Shown: positions 18,230 to 27,341 of the stretch, one piece after another
Layout: every line of letters begins with the position of its first letter
How positions within the stretch are numbered: position 1 is the stretch's first letter
NCBI RefSeq assembly: GCF_024734895.1
Contig: NZ_CP091430.1
Location: 5,908,501-5,972,500 of the forward strand
Length of the DNA: 64,000 nucleotides
DNA from: Paenibacillus spongiae
GTDB lineage: Bacteria; Bacillota; Bacilli; Paenibacillales; Paenibacillaceae
Reading direction: 5' to 3'
Translations under genes and position numbers: made by a program
Notes under the pieces: model-generated
The model's database searches: none
The model's input: only the letters and a program-made list of their open reading frames with translations
Told to the model about the DNA's origin: nothing

Positions 18230-19078
18230 TTATTTGATCATATGGTAGGGATAATAGGTCGGGAGCGGCTTCTTGTAATTGTCGCGCGCGAATTTGATCT
18301 GATTCGGCGTCCATTGCGAATAGAATAGACGGGTTTCCTTGTCGTCGCTGAGCGCCAGCTCCTCCGGCACGGTCGCCCAGTTGGTCAATGGCGCGCTCGA
18401 CTCCCGCGAATGATAATTATGCATCGTGCGTCTGCCGTGCGAGCAGCCCTCCACGCCGCCCTTCCGCGTATGGAAGGTCGTAATGTTGTACAGAATGGCG
18501 GTTCCCGCTTTGCCCCGGATCGGGATCTCCTGATAAGCGTCGCCCATCTTCTCCTTCGCTTCATCCAGCGAGCCGTATTCGTGGCTGCTTGGGACGAGGC
18601 AGAAGGCCGGACAGCAATCGTGGACATCCTTCAAATAATAGATCGCGCATGTATAAGTGCTGAGGTATGGATTTTCCGGATCCCAAATCTTGCCGCCCAC
18701 CGTGCCGTACCAGCTGATATCGCGATGAAAGCCCATCTGACTGTTGCTGGCCCGCTCCATCGTAATATCCCGGAAATCGAATTGGGCGAAGCGCGCTTCT
18801 CCAAGAAGCACCTCCTGAATCAAGGGGAACATCGTGCGATGACGGATAAACTTATCAATCTCCAACGGGTGCTTCATGAGCAGGCTCCCGTTGCCGGTCG
18901 CGCCTTCCATCGGCTTATGCCAGCTCTCCGGATCGGATTCCATTTCGCTCTCGACCAATTGATTCAAATAAGACAATTCTTCTTGCGATAATGCATCCGG
19001 AATGACGGCATAACCAAATGCCTTATAATGCTCCAAAATCTCTTCCTTCGCCGTTTGATACTCCGTAATCTTCAACAT
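18230..19078 (-). CDS. phytanoyl-CoA dioxygenase (PhyH) family protein
   Basis: 282 residues; a cupin-fold Fe(II)/2-oxoglutarate-dependent oxygenase. The HxD iron motif is visible in MGFHRDISWYG, with a distal His in YNITTFHTRKGG and an Arg a few residues on (RRTMHNYHSR) for 2-oxoglutarate. The start KITEYQ...EQYKAFGYAVIPDALSQEE pattern is typical of PhyH enzymes, which hydroxylate diverse small molecules. Its place in a sugar-import operon is unusual; it may hydroxylate or demethylate a modified sugar before the dehydratase step. The substrate is unknown. Confidence 0.83.
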   Translation of the reverse strand: MLKITEYQTAKEEILEHYKAFGYAVIPDALSQEELSYLNQLVESEMESDPESWHKPMEGATGNGSLLMKHPLEIDKFIRHRTMFPLIQEVLLGEARFAQFDFRDITMERASNSQMGFHRDISWYGTVGGKIWDPENPYLSTYTCAIYYLKDVHDCCPAFCLVPSSHEYGSLDEAKEKMGDAYQEIPIRGKAGTAILYNITTFHTRKGGVEGCSHGRRTMHNYHSRESSAPLTNWATVPEELALSDDKETRLFYSQWTPNQIKFARDNYKKPLPTYYPYHMIK

Positions 19079-19111
19079 GTGTTTCCCACCTCACCGCTAT
19101 GAATGTTGGTA

Positions 19112-20059
19112 TTAACCTTTAACAGAGCCAAGCATGATGCCTTTTACAAAATATTTCTGAAGAAACGGATACACGATCAGAATGGGCACGATCGCGAAAA
19201 TGATGGTCGCCGCCTTGATATTCTCGGGCTGAACGACTAATTTGCTCGCATCATTCAATGTATTCGTGTTCTGCGTGCCCATATTCAACATATTGAAATC
19301 GATCACGATCGAACGCAGGACCATCTGCAGCGGCCACTTGCTGTTATCGTTAATAAAGAACAGTCCCGAGAAATAATCATTCCAATGACCGACGGCGTAG
19401 AACAATCCGACCGTAGCGATAACGGGCTTGGACAAGGGAAGAATGACGCTCCACAGTACGCGGAATTCGGATGCGCCGTCGATCCGCGCCGATTCCTCCA
19501 AGCTCTCCGGTATGCTCCAGAAGAAGTTCCGCATTAAGATCAGATTGAACGACGCGACCAGCTTCGGCAGGATCAGCACCCAAATGTTGTTCAGCAAGCC
19601 GAGATTCTTCAGCAGGATATACATCGGAATCAGACCTGCGCCGAACAGCATCGGGATAATGATCAACCACAGCATGATCTTGTGGCCCGGAACATGCGTC
19701 TTCGATAATCCGTAAGCGCCCGTTGAAGTAAACAACAGATTGAGGAAGGTGCCGACTACCGTAACGAATACCGTAATGCCGAACGATTTCAACAAAACCT
19801 GCGTGTTAAAAATGTACTTGTACGATTCCAGCGTAAACGACTTCGGCCACAGCATCATCGGATCCTTGAAAACCTCGTGTGCCTCGCTAAGCGAGATCGC
19901 CCATACATTCACCATCGGCAGCAAGGTGACGAGGCCGGAGCCGATCAGGATGATATAGATGATCGCTTGCGCCCACCACGGGTTGGCATCCAGCTTATTC
20001 GTACCCGTCAGCACATCTTTCTCGTTCAACTGTTCCGCGCTTGCAGTCTGTTCTACCAT
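19112..20059 (-). CDS. sugar ABC transporter permease, LplC/YtcP-like
   Basis: 315 residues with six predicted helices. The permease EAA loop is present (EESARIDGASEFRVLWSVILPLSKPVI), as are the N-terminal LSEAHEVFKDPMMLWPKSFTLESY segment and the C-terminal YFVKGIMLGSVKG signature of LplC/YtcP importers. It overlaps the preceding permease by 7 nt. The operon has no ATPase, as is usual for these systems, which share an MsmX-type ATPase encoded elsewhere. Confidence 0.93.
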   Translation of the reverse strand: MVEQTASAEQLNEKDVLTGTNKLDANPWWAQAIIYIILIGSGLVTLLPMVNVWAISLSEAHEVFKDPMMLWPKSFTLESYKYIFNTQVLLKSFGITVFVTVVGTFLNLLFTSTGAYGLSKTHVPGHKIMLWLIIIPMLFGAGLIPMYILLKNLGLLNNIWVLILPKLVASFNLILMRNFFWSIPESLEESARIDGASEFRVLWSVILPLSKPVIATVGLFYAVGHWNDYFSGLFFINDNSKWPLQMVLRSIVIDFNMLNMGTQNTNTLNDASKLVVQPENIKAATIIFAIVPILIVYPFLQKYFVKGIMLGSVKG

Positions 20060-21015
20060 AGCGATTTCTCCCCCATCCTGCGAATGATCGTGTTCGCCGT
20101 AATGATGAGGATCATCCCGATGATGCCTTTAAACAGGCCGACGGCAGTGGCCATCTCGAACTGGGATTGCAGAATACCCAGCCGATAGACATACGTATCG
20201 ATAATGTCGCCGACATCGTAGACCGCCGGATTCAGGAACATAAAGATTTGCTCGAAGCCGGCATCCAGCACGCCAGCCAGCTGCAAGCAGAAGAGAAGCG
20301 CGATAATCGGCCGGATGCCCGGCAGCGTAACGTGCCAGATCTGTCTTAGCTTCCCGGCTCCATCGATCTTCGCCGCTTCGTACAGCTGCGAATCGATGCC
20401 CGCCAAGGCGGCCAGATAGATGATGGCCCCCCAGCCGAATTCCTTCAGAATAGCCGTCACCACGATGATCGTCCGGAATAAATCTTCATTGGTCGTCATG
20501 TTGATTTTCTCGAAGCCCGCATTGGACAGCAGCAAGTTGATAATGCCGCTCGGGCCGATGAAGTTGTAGATGATACCGGCAAAGACGACCCAGGACAGGA
20601 AGTGAGGGAAATAGGTGATCGTCTGAATCGAACGCTTGAACCAGAAGCTCCTCACTTCATTCAAGAGCAATGCGAACAGAATGGGTACCGGGAAGCCGAA
20701 TATAAGGCGGTACATGCTAATGATGATCGTGTTCTTCAGCAAATCCGGAAACTTCTCCGATGTAAACATCGCCTCGAAGTGCTTGAACCCTACCCAAGGG
20801 CTGTCCATGATGCCGGACATAATCTTGAAATCTTTGAAAGCAATCGTGATTCCATAGAAAGGGGCATACGTAAAGATCGCGAAATAGATAATCGTCGGCA
20901 GAACCAGAATGTAGATATATCGCGATTTCCAAATCCGCGTGCGAAGCTTTACTCGCTTCTTGCCGATCGATTGCCCGGACATACCGGGCGGAGCTTGGAC
21001 GGACTTTGCACTCAT
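20053..21015 (-). CDS. sugar ABC transporter permease, LplB/YteP-like
   Basis: 320 residues. The N-terminal APFYGITIAFKDF motif, six helices and the EAA loop (YEAAKIDGAGKLRQIWHVTLPGIRPII) identify an LplB-type oligosaccharide permease, partner of the next gene. I took the ATG at 21015, preceded by AAAGGA; the frame opens ten codons earlier. Such pairs import uronate- or rhamnose-containing oligosaccharides in B. subtilis (Lpl and Yte systems). Confidence 0.92.
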   Translation of the reverse strand: MSAKSVQAPPGMSGQSIGKKRVKLRTRIWKSRYIYILVLPTIIYFAIFTYAPFYGITIAFKDFKIMSGIMDSPWVGFKHFEAMFTSEKFPDLLKNTIIISMYRLIFGFPVPILFALLLNEVRSFWFKRSIQTITYFPHFLSWVVFAGIIYNFIGPSGIINLLLSNAGFEKINMTTNEDLFRTIIVVTAILKEFGWGAIIYLAALAGIDSQLYEAAKIDGAGKLRQIWHVTLPGIRPIIALLFCLQLAGVLDAGFEQIFMFLNPAVYDVGDIIDTYVYRLGILQSQFEMATAVGLFKGIIGMILIITANTIIRRMGEKSLW

Positions 21016-21108
21016 GCCATCATTCCTTTCTCCTGACCCCTGCATGAAGCAGTGGGGCGGAACGGAGCATGCCGTAAGCTGCCCTGCTCCGCCGCCGGGA
21101 CGGCAATG

Positions 21109-22704
21109 TTATTCGACGTAATTGGGTTCGGATTTATCGGATTGAAGCTCGTTGACTTCATCGATGATTTTTTGTCCGCCGGCATCCAGCCACTTTTGAC
21201 GCGCTTGCTTATAGACTTCTTTAGTCAATTTGAAATCGGTCAAAATACTGCCGTCCACCTTCGCCATATAATCCTCCCAAATTTGCGGCCCGATCTCCGC
21301 ATTGGTCGGCGATGTTACGGTCGGATCTTTGTAATCGTTATAAGGCGTGGCCGCATATTTCTCGAACATGCTCTTATAATATTCGAATTGATCCGCGATA
21401 CCGATTCCGATGAACTCCAGTTCCTTGGCTTCCCAATCCAATTTCTCGCTCATCGGATCCAGAAACCTCAAAGGCTCGATCTGAGCAGCCTTATAATCCG
21501 CCTCGCGGTCGGCATCGGGAATCGGAACCTTTCTGCCTTCCGGGTCGATGGTGAACGTCTTTCCTTCAATACCGTATCTTCTAAACTCGGTTCCCTCGGT
21601 CAAGGACCAGTTCAGGAATTGGAAGATCTGATCAACCTTATCCTTTGCCTTGACATTAATATAGAAGCCTCTATCCTGCGGGAAGACCACCCTTGTTCCG
21701 CCCTTCTCGCCGTTAAGGCCGGTCAGCGGAGACATAATCTTGATCGATGCGTTCGGCTCGGACTTCCGCAGTTCCGTAATTTGATTCAAGCCTCCGCCCA
21801 GCATAACGGCCGCCCGGCCGGCTTTGAATTTGGTCTCGCCGAACGACGCGTCGGGATTGACGCCCGCTTCCTCGTCGAACAAGCCCCGCTTCTTCAAGTC
21901 CTGCAGCCAAAATTTAAAGTTCAGGTGCTCCTCCTGCATTTCCGGCGGAACGATCTTGCTTGGATCCTCCTTGGACGGCGCCCATCCGCTCGTCGTGCCG
22001 AACGAGGTTCCGATATCTTTCCCGGCCCAGAACGGAACGGTGTTGCCGTGGGTCAGCGGCACGATGCCAAGCCCGCTGTCCTTAATCTTCTGCAGCGCAT
22101 CCTCGAACTCCCGGATGGTCGTCGGTTCCGCAATATTCAATTTCTCGAATATATCGGCGCGGTAGGTGATGAAGAACGGCACTACCGGATAGATCAAGTT
22201 GGGAATGAAATAGATGTCGCCTTTATCGTCGGCCATCTTGTCCCAGATACCGTCTGGAACCGCACTCTTCACAGCCGGATACTGATCCAGATAATCATTG
22301 ATCTTGACGAAGGCGCCCTCGTCCTGAAGCTCCTTCCAGAAGGCGTCTACCGGACCCCAGCCCCAGATGACATCCGGCATGTCGCCGGAAGCGGCCGTTG
22401 TCTTGATCGTAGCATCGTAATCAACGACAGGAATGATCCGGATATTGATATTGACATTAGCCCGCTTGAACAATTCCTTCTCGTACGCGCCTCCCTTCGT
22501 ATACGTCGAAGGTCCCCAGGTCGGTCTGACATAGCTGAAGCTGAACGGCCCCGATTGGCCTTTTCCATCGCCTGTGCCGCCTTCGTCTGTCCCTCCTTTG
22601 TTATTGCCGTTCGACGAACAACCGATTACCGCCGTAAGCAGCATGACCGCTACTAATGACAATAATCCACCTTTCCAAACCCGACTCTTCATCCCTTTGT
22701 ACAT
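21109..22704 (-). CDS. sugar-binding lipoprotein, LplA-like
   Basis: About 531 residues. A lipoprotein signal ends at TAVIGC, followed by a Gly/Asn-rich linker and a type-1 extracellular solute-binding fold; the DMPDVIWGWGPVDAF segment is typical of the LplA/YtcQ group. It captures the oligosaccharide outside the cell for the two permeases that follow. The ATG at 22704 is preferred (AAGGAGG six bases upstream). First gene of the seven-gene operon; the divergent GntR-type gene is its likely regulator. Confidence 0.92.
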   Translation of the reverse strand: MYKGMKSRVWKGGLLSLVAVMLLTAVIGCSSNGNNKGGTDEGGTGDGKGQSGPFSFSYVRPTWGPSTYTKGGAYEKELFKRANVNINIRIIPVVDYDATIKTTAASGDMPDVIWGWGPVDAFWKELQDEGAFVKINDYLDQYPAVKSAVPDGIWDKMADDKGDIYFIPNLIYPVVPFFITYRADIFEKLNIAEPTTIREFEDALQKIKDSGLGIVPLTHGNTVPFWAGKDIGTSFGTTSGWAPSKEDPSKIVPPEMQEEHLNFKFWLQDLKKRGLFDEEAGVNPDASFGETKFKAGRAAVMLGGGLNQITELRKSEPNASIKIMSPLTGLNGEKGGTRVVFPQDRGFYINVKAKDKVDQIFQFLNWSLTEGTEFRRYGIEGKTFTIDPEGRKVPIPDADREADYKAAQIEPLRFLDPMSEKLDWEAKELEFIGIGIADQFEYYKSMFEKYAATPYNDYKDPTVTSPTNAEIGPQIWEDYMAKVDGSILTDFKLTKEVYKQARQKWLDAGGQKIIDEVNELQSDKSEPNYVE

Positions 22705-22710
22705 GTTCAT

Positions 22711-23372
22711 CCTCCTTAGAATAGTTTTCTATCCTTGCTAACCGAGAATGATGCCGTTTGGACTCTGTAACCCCCCTAACTTGAAATCGATCCATCTATG
22801 AATAGCTCCCTGGGAGCGATCCATCTCCGTTAAGAATCCGCTTTCATTATCGTTGAGGAACAAGAAAAATAGCTTGTACCACCCTTGATGGTGATGTTAG
22901 TTTCTTCCCTTAGGCTTTAGGATGAGAGAGTAGATTGTGAAACTATCCATTCGATAAGGTGAGTAACCGCGTTTCATTCATGGAGTAGAATTGCCGAAGA
23001 GGATGATGGTCATGAATAGATAGCCGACACAAACTGCGTCCGATATACGTATTCAGACAAAAATCATTACAATAATGTATGGTGATTAATATTATTGACA
23101 CATAACGACATACCGATAATGACTTTAATGACTTATTGTAATGTACTTGATATGGATATTATCACCTGAAAATGCGGATGTACATGTTCTTAATGTTCTG
23201 AAAATAGTGATTAATCTGCTTATTCATCGAATTTAACTCTAAAACAGCTCCTTATCTTATTAATTGTTTAATTTACTCAACTATCCTCGGTATATTAGGA
23301 TAATATTTACAATCGACATACCAATCGATAAGATGATATATATCAAGACAATACGAAGAGAGCAGGAGCTGG
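22711..23372. promoter_or_regulatory. divergent control region, lpl-type operon / GntR regulator
   Basis: About 660 bp without a gene, strongly AT-rich from 22980 to 23345. It must hold both divergent promoters. TTGACA at about 23094 and several TATTAT/TATGGA stretches are candidates, but no promoter or operator could be fixed with confidence. No good cre site was found. Confidence 0.4.
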
Positions 23373-24503
23373 ATGATGATAAAAGAAGATAAGCAGCCCT
23401 CGTTGTATGAACAAATAAAGACCTACATACTCTCGGAAATTGCACAACAGCATTGGAAGCCCCATGACAGAATCCCCTCTGAGCATGAGCTTACCCGGCA
23501 ATTTTCGGTAAGCCGGATCACGGTCAAGAAAGCGATGAGCGATCTGGTCGAGAATGGCGTCATCTATCGTTTGCAAGGCAAAGGCTCCTATGTATCGCCC
23601 GTGGATAAGAGCATGATCGCCGATGCACTCCCCGCCCCTTCCCCCGCTAAACGTCCTATCGCGCTGCTTCTTCCCTTTATTAATAATCAGTTCAACGCTT
23701 TATTGTTAAACGGTGTCGAAAGTGTCCTCTCGGAAGCCGGCTATCCGCTTCTGTTCTGCAATACCGGTAATTCGCAGGAGAAGGAAGAACGGGTCATCCG
23801 GAATATGGTTGATCGGGATGTAGCGGGGATGATCATCTATCCGGTCGAAGGGGAATCGTACAACCGGGAAATTCTGCATCTGACGCTGGATTCGTTCCCG
23901 CTTGTTGTCATGGACCGTTATTTGCGCGGCATCGATACGAATTTCGTATGCTCGGACAATGTGAAAGGCGCTCAGGAAGCGGTCGATTACCTCATCTCGC
24001 TCGGCCACCGCAACATCGGCTTTGTATCGACGACGGTCACAGGGACGAGCAGTATCGAGGACCGCTTGCTTGGTTATGAGAAATCGCTTGCCGAGCATCA
24101 GATTCCGATCGATCACCGGTATCGACTCGTCCATCTGGATATCGAGGTGCCCAAGACGGAAGAAATACGTTCCTTCTTAACGAGAAATCCCGGATTAACG
24201 GCGATATTCGCCATTAATCCGGGATTCGGGCTTGAAATATTAAAGGTCGCCGAGGAGATGAACATTCGAGTTCCTCAAGACCTGTCGCTGATCTTCTTTG
24301 ATGATTTCGAGCTGTCTGAGTTCCATTATGTGAGGCCTACTTGCGTGAGCCAGGAAGAATTAAAGCTCGGCCAAGAAGCGGCAAGGCTGCTCCTCTCCAT
24401 CATGATGGATCCGAAGCAGGAGAAGCGCAAGCTGTTTCTGCCTCCGGCATTAATTGTCCGGGACTCCACCGCCCCGCCGCCGCCGCAGAAACAATCCCGA
24501 TGA
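23373..24503 (+). CDS. GntR-family regulator with LacI-type sensor domain
   Basis: 376 residues. The N-terminal GntR winged helix (SLYEQIKTYILSEIAQ to LQGKGSYVSP, residues 8-77) is followed by a periplasmic-binding-protein-like sugar sensor (RPIALLLPFINNQFNALLLNGVES...). This is the AraR layout. Such proteins repress sugar operons until the sugar binds. It is divergent from the Lpl-type operon, so that is the most likely target. Two tandem ATGs lie at the start; AGGAG is seven bases before the second. Confidence 0.9.
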   Translation: MMIKEDKQPSLYEQIKTYILSEIAQQHWKPHDRIPSEHELTRQFSVSRITVKKAMSDLVENGVIYRLQGKGSYVSPVDKSMIADALPAPSPAKRPIALLLPFINNQFNALLLNGVESVLSEAGYPLLFCNTGNSQEKEERVIRNMVDRDVAGMIIYPVEGESYNREILHLTLDSFPLVVMDRYLRGIDTNFVCSDNVKGAQEAVDYLISLGHRNIGFVSTTVTGTSSIEDRLLGYEKSLAEHQIPIDHRYRLVHLDIEVPKTEEIRSFLTRNPGLTAIFAINPGFGLEILKVAEEMNIRVPQDLSLIFFDDFELSEFHYVRPTCVSQEELKLGQEAARLLLSIMMDPKQEKRKLFLPPALIVRDSTAPPPPQKQSR

Positions 24504-24558
24504 GGGCTCATGACGACATGGCTCGAGCCATGCCGAACCCCCTGCAATGGGCCCATGC

Positions 24559-26067
24559 TTATTGCGCGGCTGCCGGCCGTTCTTTCGCTTTGTCTGCTTC
24601 GCCAGCGTTCCTGTTGGCCGCTTCGCGGTCCTGCTTCATGTCTTCAACCGACTTGATGGACAGCCTTGCCGCGCCCACATATCCTTCCCGAGTGGGGAGC
24701 AGCTCGCCGGATTCGAGGCGCTTCTTCGCCGCTTCAATCGCCATGCCGTACTGCGGCAGCCAAGGCGCTTGCGCGACGAGCAGTTCGTCGACCATCTGCC
24801 AGATCTCTTTCGGATTGCAGACCGCCCCGACGAGCGGATCCATCATCATCGATTGACGCAGAAGGGTGTCATCGCCGTGAACCGCCGCTTCCACAGCCAG
24901 GCGCTGCACCGATATGCTTACATTGCATACAGCCGCACAGCCAAGCGGCAGGTCGCCGACTTGAGGCATGTTGATGCCGTTGCGGTCGACATAGCCCGGC
25001 GCTTCAATAATCGCATCATCCGGCAGATTCGTGATGCAGCCGTTATTGACGACATTGAAGTGGCCCCGGTAAACGCGGCCCGTCTCTAAGCCCTCGATGA
25101 TATAGGAGCCATGCTCCTCGCTTCGGTTCTCCGCCTTATATTCCATCGGCTTATCCTTCAGCCAGTTGGGGAAGTCGGTCTCGAACCAGCTGCGGCCTTC
25201 CGTCGAAACGCGCAAATAACCGCCCGTCTCGCCGTTGATCCATGAACCCATGTCGATCCAATCCTTAATCTCGTCCGGACGCTTCCGGTACCACGGCACA
25301 TATTCGCTCAGATGGCCATTCGATTCGGTTGAATAGTATCCGAACCTGCGGAGCATGTCGATACGCACCTTCTCTGTCCTGCTGAAGTCCGGATGGCGCT
25401 CGAATGCCTCCAGAATTTGGCCGGTCATATCCTCGCCCTTGTGCTTCACCTGCACATACCAAGTCTGATGGTTAATGCCCGCGCAGACGATGTCAACCTC
25501 TTTCTTCTCCAGTCCGAGCGCGTTTGCGATCTGCCAATGTCCGCCTTGTACGCCATGGCACAGGCCAACCGTCCGCACGCCGCCGTATTTATTGCAGGCC
25601 CAGGTCATCATAGCCATCGGATTCGCATAATTGAGCAGCAGCACGTTCGGATCGGCCATCTCGCGAATGTCCTTGCAGATGTTCAGCAGCTCGGCAATCC
25701 CCCGCTGGCCGTACATGATTCCGCCCGCGCACAGCGTATCGCCCACACATTGGTCGACGCCGTACTTCAGCGGAATATCGACATCATGCTTGAACGCTTC
25801 CAGCCCTCCGATCCGTACGGTGCAGAATACGTAGCGGGCATCCCGGAGCGCCTCCCTGCGGTTGACGGTCGGCTGGATTTCGATGTTCAGCCCATTCTCG
25901 TTAATATCGCGCTGACAGAGCTGCGTCACCATATCCAGGTTGTGCTGGTTAATATCCGTGAATGCGACTTGAATGTTATGAAACTCGGGCACGGACAGCA
26001 GATCCCGCAGCAGCCCTCTCGTAAAACCGATGCTTCCCGCACCGATGAACGTCACTTTAAACGACAT
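24559..26067 (-). CDS. GH4 glycosidase (alpha-galactosidase/galacturonidase type)
   Basis: About 502 residues. GH4 enzymes use NAD+ and Mn2+ in an oxidation-elimination mechanism. Seen here are the Rossmann motif FIGAGSIGFTRGLLRDLL, LLLNYANPMAM, the metal-binding Cys in GLCHGVQG and the metal His in AGINHQTWY. The family includes MelA alpha-galactosidases and LplD alpha-galacturonidases, and the neighbouring Lpl-type importer favours a uronic-acid or galactosyl substrate. ATG 26067 was chosen (AAGGAGG upstream); the frame opens 18 codons earlier without a site. Cytosolic. Confidence 0.88.
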   Translation of the reverse strand: MSFKVTFIGAGSIGFTRGLLRDLLSVPEFHNIQVAFTDINQHNLDMVTQLCQRDINENGLNIEIQPTVNRREALRDARYVFCTVRIGGLEAFKHDVDIPLKYGVDQCVGDTLCAGGIMYGQRGIAELLNICKDIREMADPNVLLLNYANPMAMMTWACNKYGGVRTVGLCHGVQGGHWQIANALGLEKKEVDIVCAGINHQTWYVQVKHKGEDMTGQILEAFERHPDFSRTEKVRIDMLRRFGYYSTESNGHLSEYVPWYRKRPDEIKDWIDMGSWINGETGGYLRVSTEGRSWFETDFPNWLKDKPMEYKAENRSEEHGSYIIEGLETGRVYRGHFNVVNNGCITNLPDDAIIEAPGYVDRNGINMPQVGDLPLGCAAVCNVSISVQRLAVEAAVHGDDTLLRQSMMMDPLVGAVCNPKEIWQMVDELLVAQAPWLPQYGMAIEAAKKRLESGELLPTREGYVGAARLSIKSVEDMKQDREAANRNAGEADKAKERPAAAQ

Positions 26068-26166
26068 AACAAAGAACGCCTCCTTCGCAAGACCGGCTTT
26101 AAGCCGGTTCGTTAACCCCATTGTAACAGGCCCGCTAAGAAGGCGTTTTCAACATTGCAACGCTTT

Positions 26167-27090
26167 TCATTTCAACATGTCAACAATTACAACTTCTTGA
26201 TTCGGCTCCCGCTGCTTAAGCGTCTCCACCGATCTTCTGTACGCCGCAGGTGTATCGCCGGTCATCTTCTTGAATAACAGGCTGAAATATTGCCTGGAAT
26301 TCAGGCCGACATAATCGGCGATTTCCGCAATTGGAATATCCGTCTGCGCGAGCAGCATCTTCGCCTTGCCGATCCGCACGTTCGCCAAGTAATCGGCCAT
26401 CGTGACGTTCATGCCTGTCCGGAATATCCGCTGCAGATAGACAGGATGCAAATTAACGGCAGCGGAGATGTCCTTCGCCTGAATATCGCAGTCATAGTGC
26501 TGATGGATGTATTCAACCGCCTTGCGCACATAACGGTCGGTCTGCCTGCTCGCATGATCGATCCGCTTGTCCTCGGCAAGCCGGGCAATGCGGATGAGCA
26601 GCTGGGAGATGAGCAGATGAACCATGCTGCCATTATCGACGCCGACACCCGCATCAAGCTCCATGACGAGACTCTTGAGCGTATGGTACACATCGCTCGG
26701 ATCGGACATGACGATGTAGTCCGTCTGACGCCCAAGCAAAGCTCGAAGCGCCGGACTATTGGCCGCCGTCTGGGCAAGCGAAGGATGGATCCCGTCACAA
26801 GCTGTGAAGGTAAACTCCACATTCAGCATACGGCATGGGCTGTCCTTCTCCACGACCAGCCGGTGGATCACCCCCGAATCCAGCAATATAAACTCGCCCT
26901 TCCCCATCGGGATCGACTGCCGCTGCGTCTCGACGCGGCAGGTTCCGGCGATCACATACATGATTTCGATCGACCCATGAGCATGGAAGCCCATATGGAA
27001 ATCGACCCACTGCTTATAATAATAAGCATCAATCTTCGGCCGGAAGTCGCCTCTCGTCCACTTGGGGTCAAATAGACTATACAGCTCCAC
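26167..27090 (-). CDS. AraC-family transcriptional regulator
   Basis: 307 residues starting with GTG behind GGGGGGA. The N-terminal cupin domain senses ligand (FHAHGSIEIMYVIAGTCRVE, VIHRLVVEK). The C-terminal double helix-turn-helix (about 200-295) carries AVEYIHQHYDCDIQAKDISAAVNLHPVYLQRIF and GLNSRQYFSLLFKKMTGDTPAAYRR. It lies 99 nt upstream of the GH4 gene on the same strand and probably activates that gene and perhaps the transport operon. Confidence 0.9.
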   Translation of the reverse strand: MELYSLFDPKWTRGDFRPKIDAYYYKQWVDFHMGFHAHGSIEIMYVIAGTCRVETQRQSIPMGKGEFILLDSGVIHRLVVEKDSPCRMLNVEFTFTACDGIHPSLAQTAANSPALRALLGRQTDYIVMSDPSDVYHTLKSLVMELDAGVGVDNGSMVHLLISQLLIRIARLAEDKRIDHASRQTDRYVRKAVEYIHQHYDCDIQAKDISAAVNLHPVYLQRIFRTGMNVTMADYLANVRIGKAKMLLAQTDIPIAEIADYVGLNSRQYFSLLFKKMTGDTPAAYRRSVETLKQREPNQEVVIVDMLK

Positions 27091-27256
27091 ATAGCTCCCC
27101 CCTCATCCAGGCGATATAGCCGACATAACAATTCCGCTCATGCCTGTTCTTTCATATGCTTCTATCCTCACTATCGCGCGGGCAGGGCGACTTTGTCAAG
27201 CTGGAAGGGTTTAGGCGGCTTATCTGCGATCTTTCTGCTGCCAGTCAGAAAGCCCG

Positions 27257-27309
27257 AAAAGAACACAAAAAAGACGCTGCTCACAGAATCAGTGTGAACA
27301 GCGTCTTCT
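27257..27309 (-). terminator. terminator of the NADH dehydrogenase gene
   Basis: AAGACGCTG pairs with CAGCGTCTT, with an inner CAC/GTG pair. On the minus strand the stem runs into TTTTTTGTGTTCTTTTC. It lies 33 nt past the dehydrogenase stop. Confidence 0.88.
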
Positions 27310-27341
27310 TGCATGTACGGCTTATAGGTTGCGAATGCTAA

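Noticed and set aside
21052..22656. 534-codon open frame on the plus strand
   Set aside because: Exactly antisense to the well-supported sugar-binding lipoprotein gene; composition shadow.
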